64,000 nucleotides of DNA from an uncultured Geobacteraceae bacterium (GCA_903845365.1 CAIMXI010000452.1:1-64000); one strand, 5' to 3'. Numbered from the stretch's first letter, positions 17,899 to 26,694 are shown. The notes: generated by a model not told the origin, from the letters alone. Program-made: numbers and translations.

Positions 17899-19008
17899 CT
17901 AAGCCTCTATTTCAAAGGCTTTGGCAAGTATTTTACCCGGCAGCAAATTGATCTCAGCCAACTGTTTTTCAATGGCGCTACGCATCGGCTTTAACTCCGC
18001 CAGCGCCTTTGCTGCCGTAACCTGGACTGTGTATGACGGCAACTCGATGTTTCCTTCCGCCAGTCGGTTAAACAGCATACGCTCGCGCACCGCGCCACGG
18101 GCGAGCGAGGCGATGCAGCTTACACCGTAGGGAGAGCGGAGCCAGTAATAGAACCAGCGCGAATCGACCAGCCCCTCTTTTCCCCGCAACGCCACATAAT
18201 CCGGGCTGGTAATGCCGGGCGTGTCGAACTCATCCACCATAGCTATCGAGCCGATCATGATACGCATGGGGTTGTAGAAAACCGTGCCGTGCAGTACCGG
18301 CTTGTAGCGTTCCGGGATTTTGCCCACCGGTTCCTTGGCCAGCGCCAGACCGGCTCGTGTGGCTCCCAGCACCGGATAGTTTGCCCAGGTTTTGCCAACA
18401 CCTTTCTTTACCTCATCGAGTACGTCGCCAAGTTTTGCCGGGGCAGTGTCCGGCTGTTCGACGCTTTGGCGGATGATGGCGTTGGCGAGGTTGGTGAGTT
18501 CGGTGAGTTGGAGTTGTGCTGCGGTGCGGGCTTGTTCGAGGGTGGTGAGTTGGGATTTTAGGTTGGCGGCGATGAGGCGTTGAGTGGATATATCTGGTAA
18601 TATAACATCTAATTGTGATAAGTCTGAACCGCTAATAGCCTCAAAAGTCGAGCCTTGTCCTTTTTCAACTAAAGCCGGTTGAGCGAACTTCAAAAAATAC
18701 CATAAGTAATCTCGTTCAATCAGCTTGGCAATTGGACGGATTGATGCGAGCCCACGCCCTATGCAACAACGTTCAAAGGCTAGGTTTGTAGGACCAACTG
18801 GAGCACGCACGGACATAAGGATGTCTCCATCCTCAGCAATCCTGATAGGCGCAGAACACCATATTCTTGCTTTTGGATAAACATCTCCAAAATCTGATTT
18901 ACCTTGATAAAACGGAAGTCCCAAGCCCTTATCATTATATGTGGTGCCTTCAGGGGATTGCCCCATCATCAAGCAAGCAACTTCACTCAATTTCATCATT
19001 GTACTCAT
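17899..19008 (-). CDS. hsdS: Type I R-M specificity subunit HsdS (island 1)
   Basis: A 369-residue specificity subunit with two target recognition domains. TRD1 covers about residues 5-140 (MMGQSPEGTTYN, FYQGKSDFGDVYP, GDILMSVRAPVGPTN). A conserved helical spacer follows (STQRLIAANLKSQLTTLEQARTAAQ). TRD2 covers about 190-330 (PVLGATRAGLALAKE, VFYNPMRIMIGSIAM), and a second helix closes the protein. At 369 residues it is somewhat short but both half-sites are represented, so it should recognise a bipartite target. It is separated from hsdR by the transposase gene and from hsdM by dinD, an unusual gene order R-tnp-S-dinD-M. Confidence 0.92.
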   Translation of the reverse strand: MSTMMKLSEVACLMMGQSPEGTTYNDKGLGLPFYQGKSDFGDVYPKARIWCSAPIRIAEDGDILMSVRAPVGPTNLAFERCCIGRGLASIRPIAKLIERDYLWYFLKFAQPALVEKGQGSTFEAISGSDLSQLDVILPDISTQRLIAANLKSQLTTLEQARTAAQLQLTELTNLANAIIRQSVEQPDTAPAKLGDVLDEVKKGVGKTWANYPVLGATRAGLALAKEPVGKIPERYKPVLHGTVFYNPMRIMIGSIAMVDEFDTPGITSPDYVALRGKEGLVDSRWFYYWLRSPYGVSCIASLARGAVRERMLFNRLAEGNIELPSYTVQVTAAKALAELKPMRSAIEKQLAEINLLPGKILAKAFEIEA

Positions 19009-19059
19009 ACCTCAACCACCCTCATTCACCTCAATAATCTCCAGCAGTTTCCTTGCTTC

Positions 19060-19092
19060 AGACCTGCCAGGTTTTCAAAACCTGGCAGGTCT
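19060..19092. repeat. REP hairpin, downstream of the transposase gene
   Basis: AGACCTGCCAGGTTTT and its exact reverse complement surround a single C. It lies between the transposase stop and the hsdS start. Confidence 0.9.
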
Positions 19093-19124
19093 AAGGTCTA
19101 ATGCTACACCTATCAGGTCATATT

Positions 19125-19733
19125 CTAATCAAAGTCCTCTGTTACCAGATGACGGATGACCGATTCTTCACACAGCACATCATGAAGCTGAACAAAATGG
19201 TTTTTACCCTGAAACCACTGCAACACCTCATCTTTTCTTACATTAGTCGGCTTGTCGGAGACAATCGCCTGGTACGATGAGAATGGATATTGTCTGAAGT
19301 CGTCAACAAATCCATGCTTCTGAGGATTGAAATGGATGTAGTGTATGAGCTGGGCAAAATATCGGTCAGAATCAACCTCAATCCGGTTAAATGGCTTCTG
19401 GAACAGGCTGCCGGTGCGCTGGTAAGCAGTATTCATTGCCTTGGCGTAACTATTGAACAGATTGGAAAATTGAAGTGACACATGGCGTGGCTCCAAGACC
19501 TGCCAGGTTTCTGAAACCTGGCAGGTCTGTCTCTCCAGCACTCGGACCAGAATATGAAAATGATTGCGCATCAGACAATAAGCGTATGTGTCACAAACCG
19601 GCAGAATGTACTTCTGATAAAGCTGAAGGAAATAACGATAGTTACGTTCTTCAAAGAATATATTTTCCCGATTATTACCACGGTTGTAAATGTGGTAGTA
19701 ATGTCCCGGTTCAAGCGGGATAATGGCTTGCAT
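19125..19733 (-). CDS. REP-associated tyrosine transposase (RAYT, Y1/HUH family)
   Basis: A 202-residue single-strand DNA transposase of the IS200/IS605-related RAYT group. The N-terminus is YHIYNRGNNRENIF, the metal-binding HUH motif is HFHIL (near residues 58-62), and the catalytic tyrosine lies in HYIHFNPQKHG. The C-terminal FSSYQAI segment is also typical. Residues about 68-84 (RQTCQVSETWQVLE) do not belong to the family: they are the in-frame translation of a REP hairpin identical in arm sequence to the REPs on both sides of the gene. The catalytic residues are unaffected, so activity is possible. The gene sits between hsdR and hsdS on their strand. RAYTs are thought to be domesticated proteins that maintain REP sequences. 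Confidence 0.9.
   Translation of the reverse strand: MQAIIPLEPGHYYHIYNRGNNRENIFFEERNYRYFLQLYQKYILPVCDTYAYCLMRNHFHILVRVLERQTCQVSETWQVLEPRHVSLQFSNLFNSYAKAMNTAYQRTGSLFQKPFNRIEVDSDRYFAQLIHYIHFNPQKHGFVDDFRQYPFSSYQAIVSDKPTNVRKDEVLQWFQGKNHFVQLHDVLCEESVIRHLVTEDFD
19496..19528. repeat. REP hairpin inside the transposase gene
   Basis: AGACCTGCCAGGTTTC and its exact reverse complement surround a single T. The arms match the flanking REPs except at the base next to the loop, where both arms have changed together. Confidence 0.9.
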
Positions 19734-19754
19734 TCTGACTCCTAAGCCGACACC

Positions 19755-19804
19755 AGACCTGCCAGGTTTTTAGACCTGCCAGGTTTTTAAAACCTGGCAG
19801 GTCT
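19755..19804. repeat. REP hairpin plus half-copy, upstream of the transposase gene
   Basis: A lone arm AGACCTGCCAGGTTTT at 19755-19770 is followed by a complete hairpin at 19772-19804 with a single-base loop. The hairpin ends six bases past the hsdR stop codon. Confidence 0.9.
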
Positions 19805-19810
19805 GACTAA

Positions 19811-22213
19811 TTATATCCCAAACAACCTCATTTTCGCCTCATGCATCACCAACGGTGGTTTCCCCAACGACTTCAAAGCATTAAATCCGCCCGCCTGCCT
19901 GATCTCCGGCACATCCCACAACGCCGGGGTTTCCAGCGCCTCGGTGCCACCCAGCTCAAACTGGTTCCCTAATGCCATCAAAACCGTGGCAGCTTTCGGT
20001 TCTGCGCCATCAAACCAGCTACGGTTATTATCGATATAGAACCAGTTGCGCTCCGAACGCTTGAAGGCGTTGGCACGATACCCGTGATGGACAAAAACAT
20101 CGTACATATCGCAATCGTTCATCTTGTCGATTTCACGGATCAGCTCCGGGCTGAAATTGCTTGCCAGCAGATGGTTGATGAGCTGCTGACGCTTCTGCGT
20201 TTCCACCCACAACTGCCGAAACTCCTTCAAACTGTGCGCTTCCTGAAGCACCCTCGCAATCATATCACGCCGGTATTCATCCACCGGAATTCGGACATCA
20301 CGACCGTCTCGACTGCCTAAAATGAAGTGACCATCCGCGCCTATACTCACAAAATGCCCGGACAACTCTGCCACGGCAGGATGATCGCCATCGCCTCCAC
20401 CATCACCGCCACCTGTTCCTCCACCGGAACTGCCGCCACCCGGTCGAGGCGGCTTGGAGATGAAATCGGTCCCGAGCAGATCGGTAACACCGGTGTAGTC
20501 ATAGAGCCAGAATTTGTATTTCTGCGTCTCTTCATGGATGCGGGTGCCACGCCCCACCATTTGATAAAACTTGATCGAAGATTCCAGATAGCGAAAGAAC
20601 ACCACGGCATTGAGCCGTTCTATATCGACACCGGCTTCGAGCAGATCAACAGTGCAGGCAATAAAGGCACGCTCACCGGAACCGCGCATCGGTTCGATCA
20701 TGTCGCTGCCGTTGTTGTTGCCCCCCATGCACTTGAAGGCGTAATGCTCTTTTGGGGTGCTGCCCTGTTCCCTGCACCAGGCGGTGTAGAGGTTGTTCAT
20801 CTGCATGGCGACACGGTCGGCCTGGATTTCGCGGGTGCAGAAGATGATGACCTTTTGTTCCGGGCCGCCATTCTGGCAGAGCAGTTCAAAGAGATCCTTA
20901 CACATGGCGGGAGTGCGCATGTCGATAAACAGCTCGTCGTCAAAATCCTTGCCGCTGTAGTGGCTCTTGGTGAGGTCTTCGGCGGTTATCTGCTTGCCGG
21001 TTCTGATATCGAGCGGTTTGGCGGCAAGAATCTCCTCTCTGGTGAATATCTTGCTGTCGATGGATGGCTTTCGCTTGACTATTTCACAGGCGGCCAGATA
21101 GCCGTCTTCCTGCGCCTGAATCAAGGTGTATTCGTAGACCGGTTCTCCAAAATACTCCCGATTATTTGCCGTAATTACTTCGTCTTCGGTTGTTTTCTGT
21201 TTCACATCGCACAAACGGCGCGGCGTAGCTGTCAGACCGATGTGGATGGCATTCGGGTTGCGTTTGAGAACTTCGGACCAACGCCCCCAGGCAGAACGGT
21301 GACATTCATCAATGATGATGACGCTGAAAGCGTCAAGCGGATAGAAATCGGTGAGGAAGCTGGCAATCTTCGCTTCTTCGGTATCATCATCCAACCCCAA
21401 CGTCTGGTAGGTGGCGATATGGATACGGGCGTTTCGTGCGGCGTTCTGGCTCTTCTCCGTTTTGACTATTCGGGCGTTATCGCCAAATACGGCACTCAGT
21501 TTGTTGTAGGCCTGTTCACGCAATTCGTCACGATCACACAGGAACAAGGCTGGTTTGGGAAGTTCTTCGGCCTCATGCAGTCGCCAGAGCAGATTGGCGG
21601 CAATAATGGTTTTGCCCGCACCGGTTGCAAGACTGAGGAGCACACGCGCCGGTTCACCATTCTGCCGACAGTGGATGATCTTCTCAAATGCGGCGCGAAT
21701 GGCAGCGTCCTGATAGTAACGGGAATCGGGGTAGGCGGGGCTATCCGGCATGAACAGCTTTTTTGCTTCGGGCAGAGACACATCAATGCCGGTATCTTTG
21801 CAATAGCGTGCGGTCAGATCAGGGTGTGGCGGGAAATCAGCAAAGGGGTGCGGTCCGGCCTGCATACCGGAAAACGTGTCATATTCACCGTACCGGTGGC
21901 CATTGGTGGCAAAGACATACTTCACGTCATAGCGAACACTATATCCTTTGGCCTGCTGCATCCCCTTGAGCGGATCTTCATTCTCTTTTTTCGCTTCAAG
22001 AACCGCAACCGGCAGCGATTTGGGCATATCACCAACCAGAACACAAAGCAGATAATCGGTGCGACCGGAACCCTTGCGTCGCCTCCCCTTGGGTCCAGTT
22101 GGCTCAACCGGGGCCGGTGTTTCAAGCTTTACCCACTGATGAGAGTTGTACCCTTTTTCGCGCAATACCGGGTCAATCAGGTGAAAACGGGTTTCTGCCT
22201 CGTTATAGCTCAT
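19811..22213 (-). CDS. hsdR: Type I R-M restriction subunit HsdR (island 1)
   Basis: An 800-residue motor and nuclease subunit. The N-terminal nuclease domain shows the D-ExK signature as D53 (RTDYLL) and E73-A-K75 (VLEAKK). The SF2 translocase has Walker A LATGAGKT at 195-202, DECHRSAWG near 305, TATPRR near 325, and a helicase C-terminal part ending around QMVGRGTRIHEE. A Gly-rich linker (GGGSSGGGTGGGDGGG) near residue 605 precedes a C-terminal EcoEI-like domain that contacts the methylase. All motifs are intact. It is the first gene of the island, starting 21 bases after the adaptor stop, so it is probably transcribed from the efflux promoter unless a promoter lies within the adaptor gene. 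Confidence 0.95.
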   Translation of the reverse strand: MSYNEAETRFHLIDPVLREKGYNSHQWVKLETPAPVEPTGPKGRRRKGSGRTDYLLCVLVGDMPKSLPVAVLEAKKENEDPLKGMQQAKGYSVRYDVKYVFATNGHRYGEYDTFSGMQAGPHPFADFPPHPDLTARYCKDTGIDVSLPEAKKLFMPDSPAYPDSRYYQDAAIRAAFEKIIHCRQNGEPARVLLSLATGAGKTIIAANLLWRLHEAEELPKPALFLCDRDELREQAYNKLSAVFGDNARIVKTEKSQNAARNARIHIATYQTLGLDDDTEEAKIASFLTDFYPLDAFSVIIIDECHRSAWGRWSEVLKRNPNAIHIGLTATPRRLCDVKQKTTEDEVITANNREYFGEPVYEYTLIQAQEDGYLAACEIVKRKPSIDSKIFTREEILAAKPLDIRTGKQITAEDLTKSHYSGKDFDDELFIDMRTPAMCKDLFELLCQNGGPEQKVIIFCTREIQADRVAMQMNNLYTAWCREQGSTPKEHYAFKCMGGNNNGSDMIEPMRGSGERAFIACTVDLLEAGVDIERLNAVVFFRYLESSIKFYQMVGRGTRIHEETQKYKFWLYDYTGVTDLLGTDFISKPPRPGGGSSGGGTGGGDGGGDGDHPAVAELSGHFVSIGADGHFILGSRDGRDVRIPVDEYRRDMIARVLQEAHSLKEFRQLWVETQKRQQLINHLLASNFSPELIREIDKMNDCDMYDVFVHHGYRANAFKRSERNWFYIDNNRSWFDGAEPKAATVLMALGNQFELGGTEALETPALWDVPEIRQAGGFNALKSLGKPPLVMHEAKMRLFGI

Positions 22214-22234
22214 GAACTAACTACCTCAAAAAAT

Positions 22235-23347
22235 TCACTTCCCTTTCACACTCTGCTTCTCTCCCGCCTCAACGATCGCCCCTGGGGTCAGGCGTAACTG
22301 GCCATCCACCACCACGGTCTCACCCGCCGCCAATCCTTTCTCGACAACAGTATCCTCGCCCACAGAAATGGTGGCAGTAACCTGACGCATATCCACGGAA
22401 TTATCCGTCTTCACCACATAAACGAATTGTCCCTGCTGGCTGGTCTGGATCGCATTAGTCGGCACAACGACGGCATTTTTCCGGCTGCCGAGCGTCATTA
22501 CCACATCGGTAAACTGGCCCGGCCAGAGTTTTTTGGATTTATTGGCAAAGCGTCCCTTGAGTTTGATCGTGCCGGTGGCCGGATTTACGGCATTATCCAG
22601 AAAACTGATCGTCCCGGTCTCTTTACTCCCCGACTCATTCGGGATGACCGCCTCAATCTTTAATTCGTTGCCTGCCATGGCCAGTTTCACATCGTCGAGC
22701 AATTTTTCAGGAATGGCAAAGGTTGTGTAGATCGGCGTAATCTGGTTGACCGTCACAATCGGCAGATCATTCGCCTTCACCAGATTGCCCGGTTGCAGGG
22801 CTATCGTGCCGGTCCGTCCGGAGATCGGCGAACGGATGGAGCAGTAACCGAGCTGGATTTTGGCATTTTTGATGGCGGCACGATCAGCAGCTATCGTCGC
22901 AGCAAGGGAGTCAGCATTTGATTGCAGTAACTCATACTGGTCGCGGGTTACGATGCCCTCTTTGAGTAACCCTGCGTAGCGCTCAACCTGCTCGCGGGCG
23001 AATTTAGCCTGGGCTTGATCTTTGGCCAGTGTGGCTTCAAATTGACTAACTGTTGCCTGGAACGGTTCCGGGTCGATGCTTATCAGCAGGGCGCCTTTCT
23101 CCACGTCACTCCCTTCGGCAAAATGGAGCCGTGCTATCTGACCGCCTACCTGCGATTTTATGGCAACGCTGGTGAACGCTTCGACGTTACCGATCGCCTT
23201 AACCTGAACCGGCACATTTTTCTGGACCGCCTTGAACACCTTCACCGGTACCGGCGGCTTTACTTTGGGTTTTTCTTGTTTGGCACTGCAGGAGGTACAG
23301 AGGAAAATCAGAGCGATGATGGACAGAATTACAGAAGTTTGCTTCAT
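22235..23347 (-). CDS. RND periplasmic adaptor (membrane fusion) protein
   Basis: A 370-residue adaptor linking an RND permease to an outer-membrane channel. It begins with a membrane-targeting signal (MKQTSVILSIIALIFLCTSC) whose cysteine suggests a lipoprotein, although the -3 position is not canonical. The half-lipoyl motif (VGGQIARLHFAEGSDVEKG), an alpha-helical hairpin (QAKFAREQVERYAGLL), a second half-lipoyl segment (IRSPISGRTGTI) and a beta-barrel follow. The start at 23347 is preferred to an in-frame ATG at 23395 because it opens directly with the signal sequence. Its natural partner is the permease ending at 11781, now 7.3 kb away across R-M island 1. Confidence 0.92.
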   Translation of the reverse strand: MKQTSVILSIIALIFLCTSCSAKQEKPKVKPPVPVKVFKAVQKNVPVQVKAIGNVEAFTSVAIKSQVGGQIARLHFAEGSDVEKGALLISIDPEPFQATVSQFEATLAKDQAQAKFAREQVERYAGLLKEGIVTRDQYELLQSNADSLAATIAADRAAIKNAKIQLGYCSIRSPISGRTGTIALQPGNLVKANDLPIVTVNQITPIYTTFAIPEKLLDDVKLAMAGNELKIEAVIPNESGSKETGTISFLDNAVNPATGTIKLKGRFANKSKKLWPGQFTDVVMTLGSRKNAVVVPTNAIQTSQQGQFVYVVKTDNSVDMRQVTATISVGEDTVVEKGLAAGETVVVDGQLRLTPGAIVEAGEKQSVKGK

Positions 23348-23428
23348 GGTTTCATCTTCTTTCCTGGTTCGCGTATGACATTTTTTGGTTTTCAAAATTA
23401 TTGGGTGGAGTTGCCCCTCCCAGAGTAC

Positions 23429-23809
23429 CTATTCCAGCGGCTTTGCGGCAACTGCGTAATATTCTGATTCACCAAAACATTTGGTGGGTACGCCTTTATG
23501 CTGTTCGTAGGAGAGCGCCAGTTTTTTGCCCATGGAGGCATTAATTTTACTGATCAAGCTTTTGTCACGTACAGAGAAAAGGAATTTTTCCGGCATCGCA
23601 CCCGGCACCGGCAGCATCTGCAGTTCCCCCTCCCAGGTTTTGCAGAGCCATCCTTTTTCAGAAAATTTCTGGACGTAGCCAACTCTCTCACCCTTTGAAT
23701 AGCTCACGTTAAGCGTAATTGCTACGTAACCAGCAAACAGGGCACCCACTGTTACGATCAACAGCAGAGCCAGTATGACTGCTTTTTTCCCCATGTTCTC
23801 AAACTTCAT
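23429..23809 (-). CDS. Conserved protein with one membrane segment
   Basis: A 126-residue protein with an N-terminal transmembrane helix (KKAVILALLLIVTVGALFAGYVAI) followed by a periplasmic domain with YSKGERVGYVQKFSEKGW and CKTWEGELQMLP. The conserved GWLCKTWEGEL segment occurs in a small widespread family sometimes misannotated as a dehydrogenase; no catalytic motif is visible. GGAGG four bases before the ATG fixes the start. It lies between plsY and the adaptor gene on the same strand. Function unknown. Confidence 0.7.
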   Translation of the reverse strand: MKFENMGKKAVILALLLIVTVGALFAGYVAITLNVSYSKGERVGYVQKFSEKGWLCKTWEGELQMLPVPGAMPEKFLFSVRDKSLISKINASMGKKLALSYEQHKGVPTKCFGESEYYAVAAKPLE

Positions 23810-23892
23810 TTTGCCTCCAAAGGATTTTATGGATTTTATCAGACCGAACTGGTGACAAGCGGAGGGAAATTCCGGGAAAGTAGCCCCGGTTT

Positions 23893-24498
23893 TTATGCTT
23901 TAAACCTGCTCTCCGTCCCGGATAACAGGCGGCTTAAATTTTCGTGGTGCCGCGCTATGACGATAAGAGCAATGACGGCTGCCACCAAAGTGATCGTCCG
24001 GCTTCCTCCAAGCAGATAAACTGCCAGCGGCATGACCGCTGCAGCAGAAATAGAGCCGAGCGAAACATAGCGCCAAACAAACATCATAACGGCAAACAGA
24101 GCTATCGCAATAGTAACTGCAACTGGAGCCAGCGCAAGAAAAACACCCAAAGCCGTTGCAACGCCCTTTCCCCCTCTGAATTTCAGGAACAGAGAAAAAA
24201 CATGACCGCAAAAAGCCGCCAGTCCGACCCAGGCGGCCAATTCAGGCGGAAACGCGCTTGCTTTTACCATAAGCACCGGCAGCAGTCCCTTGAGGCAGTC
24301 GCCAATCAGCGTGAAAATGCCGACTTTACGTCCGACGGTACGGTACAGATTAGTGGCTCCAATGTTGCCGCTCCCCTCTTTCCGGACATCTATACCATAT
24401 AACTTGCCGAGCAGAAGGCCGGTCGGGATCGATCCTATCAGGTAGGCTACGGCAACGACGATGACCTGAGCCACTACCGAAGTTCCGTCGCCGGTCAT
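23893..24498 (-). CDS. plsY: Acyl-phosphate:glycerol-3-phosphate acyltransferase PlsY
   Basis: A 201-residue inner-membrane enzyme that transfers an acyl group from acyl phosphate to glycerol-3-phosphate, the first step of phospholipid synthesis. The three conserved motifs are present: GSIPTG (21-26), EGSGNIGATN (42-51) and FRGGKGVAT near residue 107. Five hydrophobic segments match the family. The start codon overlaps the bamD stop as ATGA, so translation is coupled. Confidence 0.96.
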   Translation of the reverse strand: MTGDGTSVVAQVIVVAVAYLIGSIPTGLLLGKLYGIDVRKEGSGNIGATNLYRTVGRKVGIFTLIGDCLKGLLPVLMVKASAFPPELAAWVGLAAFCGHVFSLFLKFRGGKGVATALGVFLALAPVAVTIAIALFAVMMFVWRYVSLGSISAAAVMPLAVYLLGGSRTITLVAAVIALIVIARHHENLSRLLSGTESRFKA

Positions 24499-25244
24499 GG
24501 TTTGTTGAGAGAACTCAAGAGTTTGTTGGCGTCAGCGCTGTGTACGCTGCCGGGAAATTCACGGGTAAGCTGACCAAGGAGTTCTTGTGCTTTAGCTTTC
24601 TGGCCATCCTCCAGGTATGTTTTGCTGAGGTAATAAATCACTTCGTCACGTCGCGCCGTTTCCGGGAACATTTTGAGAGAAGTTTCAAAACGGGCAATTG
24701 CCGCTTTGTAGGCGTCTGTCTTCAAGTAGAAACGCCCCACGTATATTTCGTACTGAAGCTGTTTGTCTCGGCAGTCACGGTTTTTTTCCTGTACCTCTGC
24801 AAGGTGCTCCCCGTTCGGATAGAGTGTGAGGTATGAGGTAAGTACCATTTGAGCATTTTTCACCGGAGTCTGGTCGGTGTCAATGCTGTGAACCTGTTTG
24901 AAATAACTCAACCCCTGACGGTACAGGGCAAAATCGGATTGAAGATGTTTCGGATGCAGTTTTCTGAAATCCTCGTATCCTGCCGCAGCTTCAATAAAAT
25001 CTTCATTCATGAAATAGGCGTTGGCAATACCTAATTCCGCCTGTGTTGAAAGTTCCGGGGACTGATACGTCTCCTTGACTTTTTTCCACTGGGCAATGGC
25101 GTCCTGATATTTTTTATCCTTAAAGAACTGCTCGCCTTCTGAATAAAGTTGATCAGCAGATTTCTTAACCTCAGGGGTGGCGCATCCCTGGAAAGAGAGA
25201 GAGGCAAGCATCATGAGCGCAATCAGTGTTACCGTAGTTTTCAT
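24495..25244 (-). CDS. bamD: Outer-membrane assembly lipoprotein BamD-like TPR protein
   Basis: A 249-residue lipoprotein with signal peptide and lipobox FQGC (MMLASLSFQGCATP). Several tetratricopeptide repeats follow (ADQLYSEGEQFFKDKKYQDAIAQWKKV; ALYRQGLSYFKQ; AAIARFETSLKMFPET). The layout is that of BamD/YfiO, part of the machine that folds beta-barrels into the outer membrane. The start at 25244 is chosen because it opens with the signal peptide; an in-frame ATG at 25292 lies inside the previous gene. A GGGG-containing site precedes it. It overlaps plsY by four bases. A different TPR lipoprotein is possible but less likely. Confidence 0.75.
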   Translation of the reverse strand: MKTTVTLIALMMLASLSFQGCATPEVKKSADQLYSEGEQFFKDKKYQDAIAQWKKVKETYQSPELSTQAELGIANAYFMNEDFIEAAAGYEDFRKLHPKHLQSDFALYRQGLSYFKQVHSIDTDQTPVKNAQMVLTSYLTLYPNGEHLAEVQEKNRDCRDKQLQYEIYVGRFYLKTDAYKAAIARFETSLKMFPETARRDEVIYYLSKTYLEDGQKAKAQELLGQLTREFPGSVHSADANKLLSSLNKP

Positions 25245-25260
25245 ACGAATCCCCATTATT

Positions 25261-26589
25261 TTATACGATTTCAGACCCGCGAGCATCCGCAAGCAGTCGG
25301 CCGATTATGTCGTGGTTAAGCCAGAGAGTTGATGACGGCGGGTTCCACGAGCTGTGCAGTATAAGTCTGCCGGTGGCTAGGAACACGATCCTGGATAGTT
25401 CGGCGCAGACGAGCTGTTTCTGATCGGCGTGCATAGCCATGAGCTCTGCCGATGCTGCCAGCATAAGCTCAGCCTGCTCTCGGCTGTTATGCTGCGGCCA
25501 GGTTGTGAAGTCAACAATTTGAGCCAGCACCGGAGAGGAAAGATAGTTATCAGCCAGTTTCAGCATACCGGCTACGGTTTCACCATCCTTCAGCAGTGCC
25601 TGACAACGGGTCTCAACGGCAGCAGCAATCTGTTCTCCGGATTCATGACGCAGAGCGGTCAAGAGCGGGTAAAGTGATATTTCAACTCCCAGAAAAAGCG
25701 CACTGGAATTGGTCTGAATTTCCGGGCAGTTGAAAACTGTTGCCGGGATTCCTTGGGCAGTAGCCTCCGCTGCGATATCCTCAAGACGCTTCTTCGCAAA
25801 TCCCTGTACGTATGGTGTATAGGATTGCCAGCGATACTCTCCGCCAATCAGCACTCCGGTACCATGATAGCCGTACGCTGTGTAGCAGACCCGCGCTCCG
25901 GTGCCGGTGTTTCTCCCTCGCAGGGCGGCGGTGCCTTCGATCAGGTAGCGGAAGGTATCGGCGGTTACTTCGTTGAAGCTGACGTCGCAGAGATGACCGA
26001 GTGGGCTGTTCCAGAAAGCTTCGGAGGAGAGATATCTTTCGCCGGTTCCTTTAAAAATCCGGTTCAGAATCGGCATGAAAACCCGAGCCCGTGGGATTCC
26101 GCCAGCCATTGAGTGAGCAAGGAGGATATTGGCCTTTGCCGGTATGCAGTCGATAAGCTCTGCTTCGAGTTGTGCCAGATGTGAACGGAAGCGGGCACTG
26201 CCGGCGGCAGATGCTTTTTCAACAGTTCCGTCGATAAAACTTATTGCAGCAAAATCATCCGGGCGCGCTTTTTTCAGTTGTTCCGCTATGGAAGGAGCTT
26301 CGTCAACGCATTCCATATCAAAACCGGCCTCCAGCGGAATGTTTATGATCCTCCCCCCGAGAAGTGCTTCCGCATCAGTCAGCTCTTCAGGCGTAAGCGG
26401 TCGCAAAGTCCCATCATTTTCTCTTCGTCCCACCGTTGTGCCGATAACGGTCATGCCGATACGTTTTGCTTCATCGACGAGACCGTTCGCATAGCCTCGC
26501 CCAAACAGTTCGCCAACGAGCAGCAGCACGTCGCCGGCTTTGTATCCAGATGGCTCAGGCAGATGTTGCAGTGGCCTGTATTCAGTCAT
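25261..26589 (-). CDS. Conserved 442-residue protein, possibly FabMG-like reductase family
   Basis: A soluble protein with an N-terminal Rossmann-like strand-loop-helix (GDVLLLVGELFGRGYANGLVDEAKRIGM, TVIGTTVGRRE) and well-conserved internal blocks (ILLAHSMAGGIPRARVFMP, NSPLGHLCDVSFNEVT, CYTAYGYHGTGVLI). The pattern resembles proteins annotated as FabMG-type enoyl-ACP reductases in Geobacter-like genomes, but I recall that link only weakly. Its position ahead of bamD and plsY would suit a role in lipid synthesis. It is the first gene of this minus-strand group and formerly stood divergent to hypE, before R-M island 2 arrived. Confidence 0.45.
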   Translation of the reverse strand: MTEYRPLQHLPEPSGYKAGDVLLLVGELFGRGYANGLVDEAKRIGMTVIGTTVGRRENDGTLRPLTPEELTDAEALLGGRIINIPLEAGFDMECVDEAPSIAEQLKKARPDDFAAISFIDGTVEKASAAGSARFRSHLAQLEAELIDCIPAKANILLAHSMAGGIPRARVFMPILNRIFKGTGERYLSSEAFWNSPLGHLCDVSFNEVTADTFRYLIEGTAALRGRNTGTGARVCYTAYGYHGTGVLIGGEYRWQSYTPYVQGFAKKRLEDIAAEATAQGIPATVFNCPEIQTNSSALFLGVEISLYPLLTALRHESGEQIAAAVETRCQALLKDGETVAGMLKLADNYLSSPVLAQIVDFTTWPQHNSREQAELMLAASAELMAMHADQKQLVCAELSRIVFLATGRLILHSSWNPPSSTLWLNHDIIGRLLADARGSEIV

Positions 26590-26654
26590 TCATTCCCCCA
26601 TGTTAAGCATAAAATAAGTTACCTGTTTACCATGAATTGCATCGCCATGTGAAC

Positions 26655-26694
26655 ATAAAAAGCTGCCGTTGCATAAAGCCGGTTATGTGCTATT
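26655..26694. repeat. Left direct repeat of R-M island 2
   Basis: A 40-bp sequence opening ATAAAAAGCTGCCG matches 34742-34781 at 37 positions in the same orientation. It contains the stop codon of the metallopeptidase gene. Confidence 0.85.

Larger units (their letters stand above)
14881..22234. mobile_element. R-M island 1, inserted between an RND adaptor and its permease
   Basis: All genes lie on the minus strand in the order hsdR, REP-associated transposase, hsdS, dinD, hsdM. The block begins right after the adaptor stop codon and ends at the permease start, so it splits what is normally one operon. No integrase and no convincing terminal direct repeat was found. Palindromic repeats are concentrated inside it. 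Insertion is inferred from gene order. Confidence 0.7.

Noticed and set aside
19060-19804. Repeated AGACCTGCCAGG words as a CRISPR array
   Set aside because: The copies are hairpins at irregular distances around a transposase gene, with no uniform spacers and no cas genes.
20327-22297. A 656-codon open frame on the plus strand
   Set aside because: It is antisense to hsdR of island 1, whose motifs are all intact, and its translation shows no recognisable domain.
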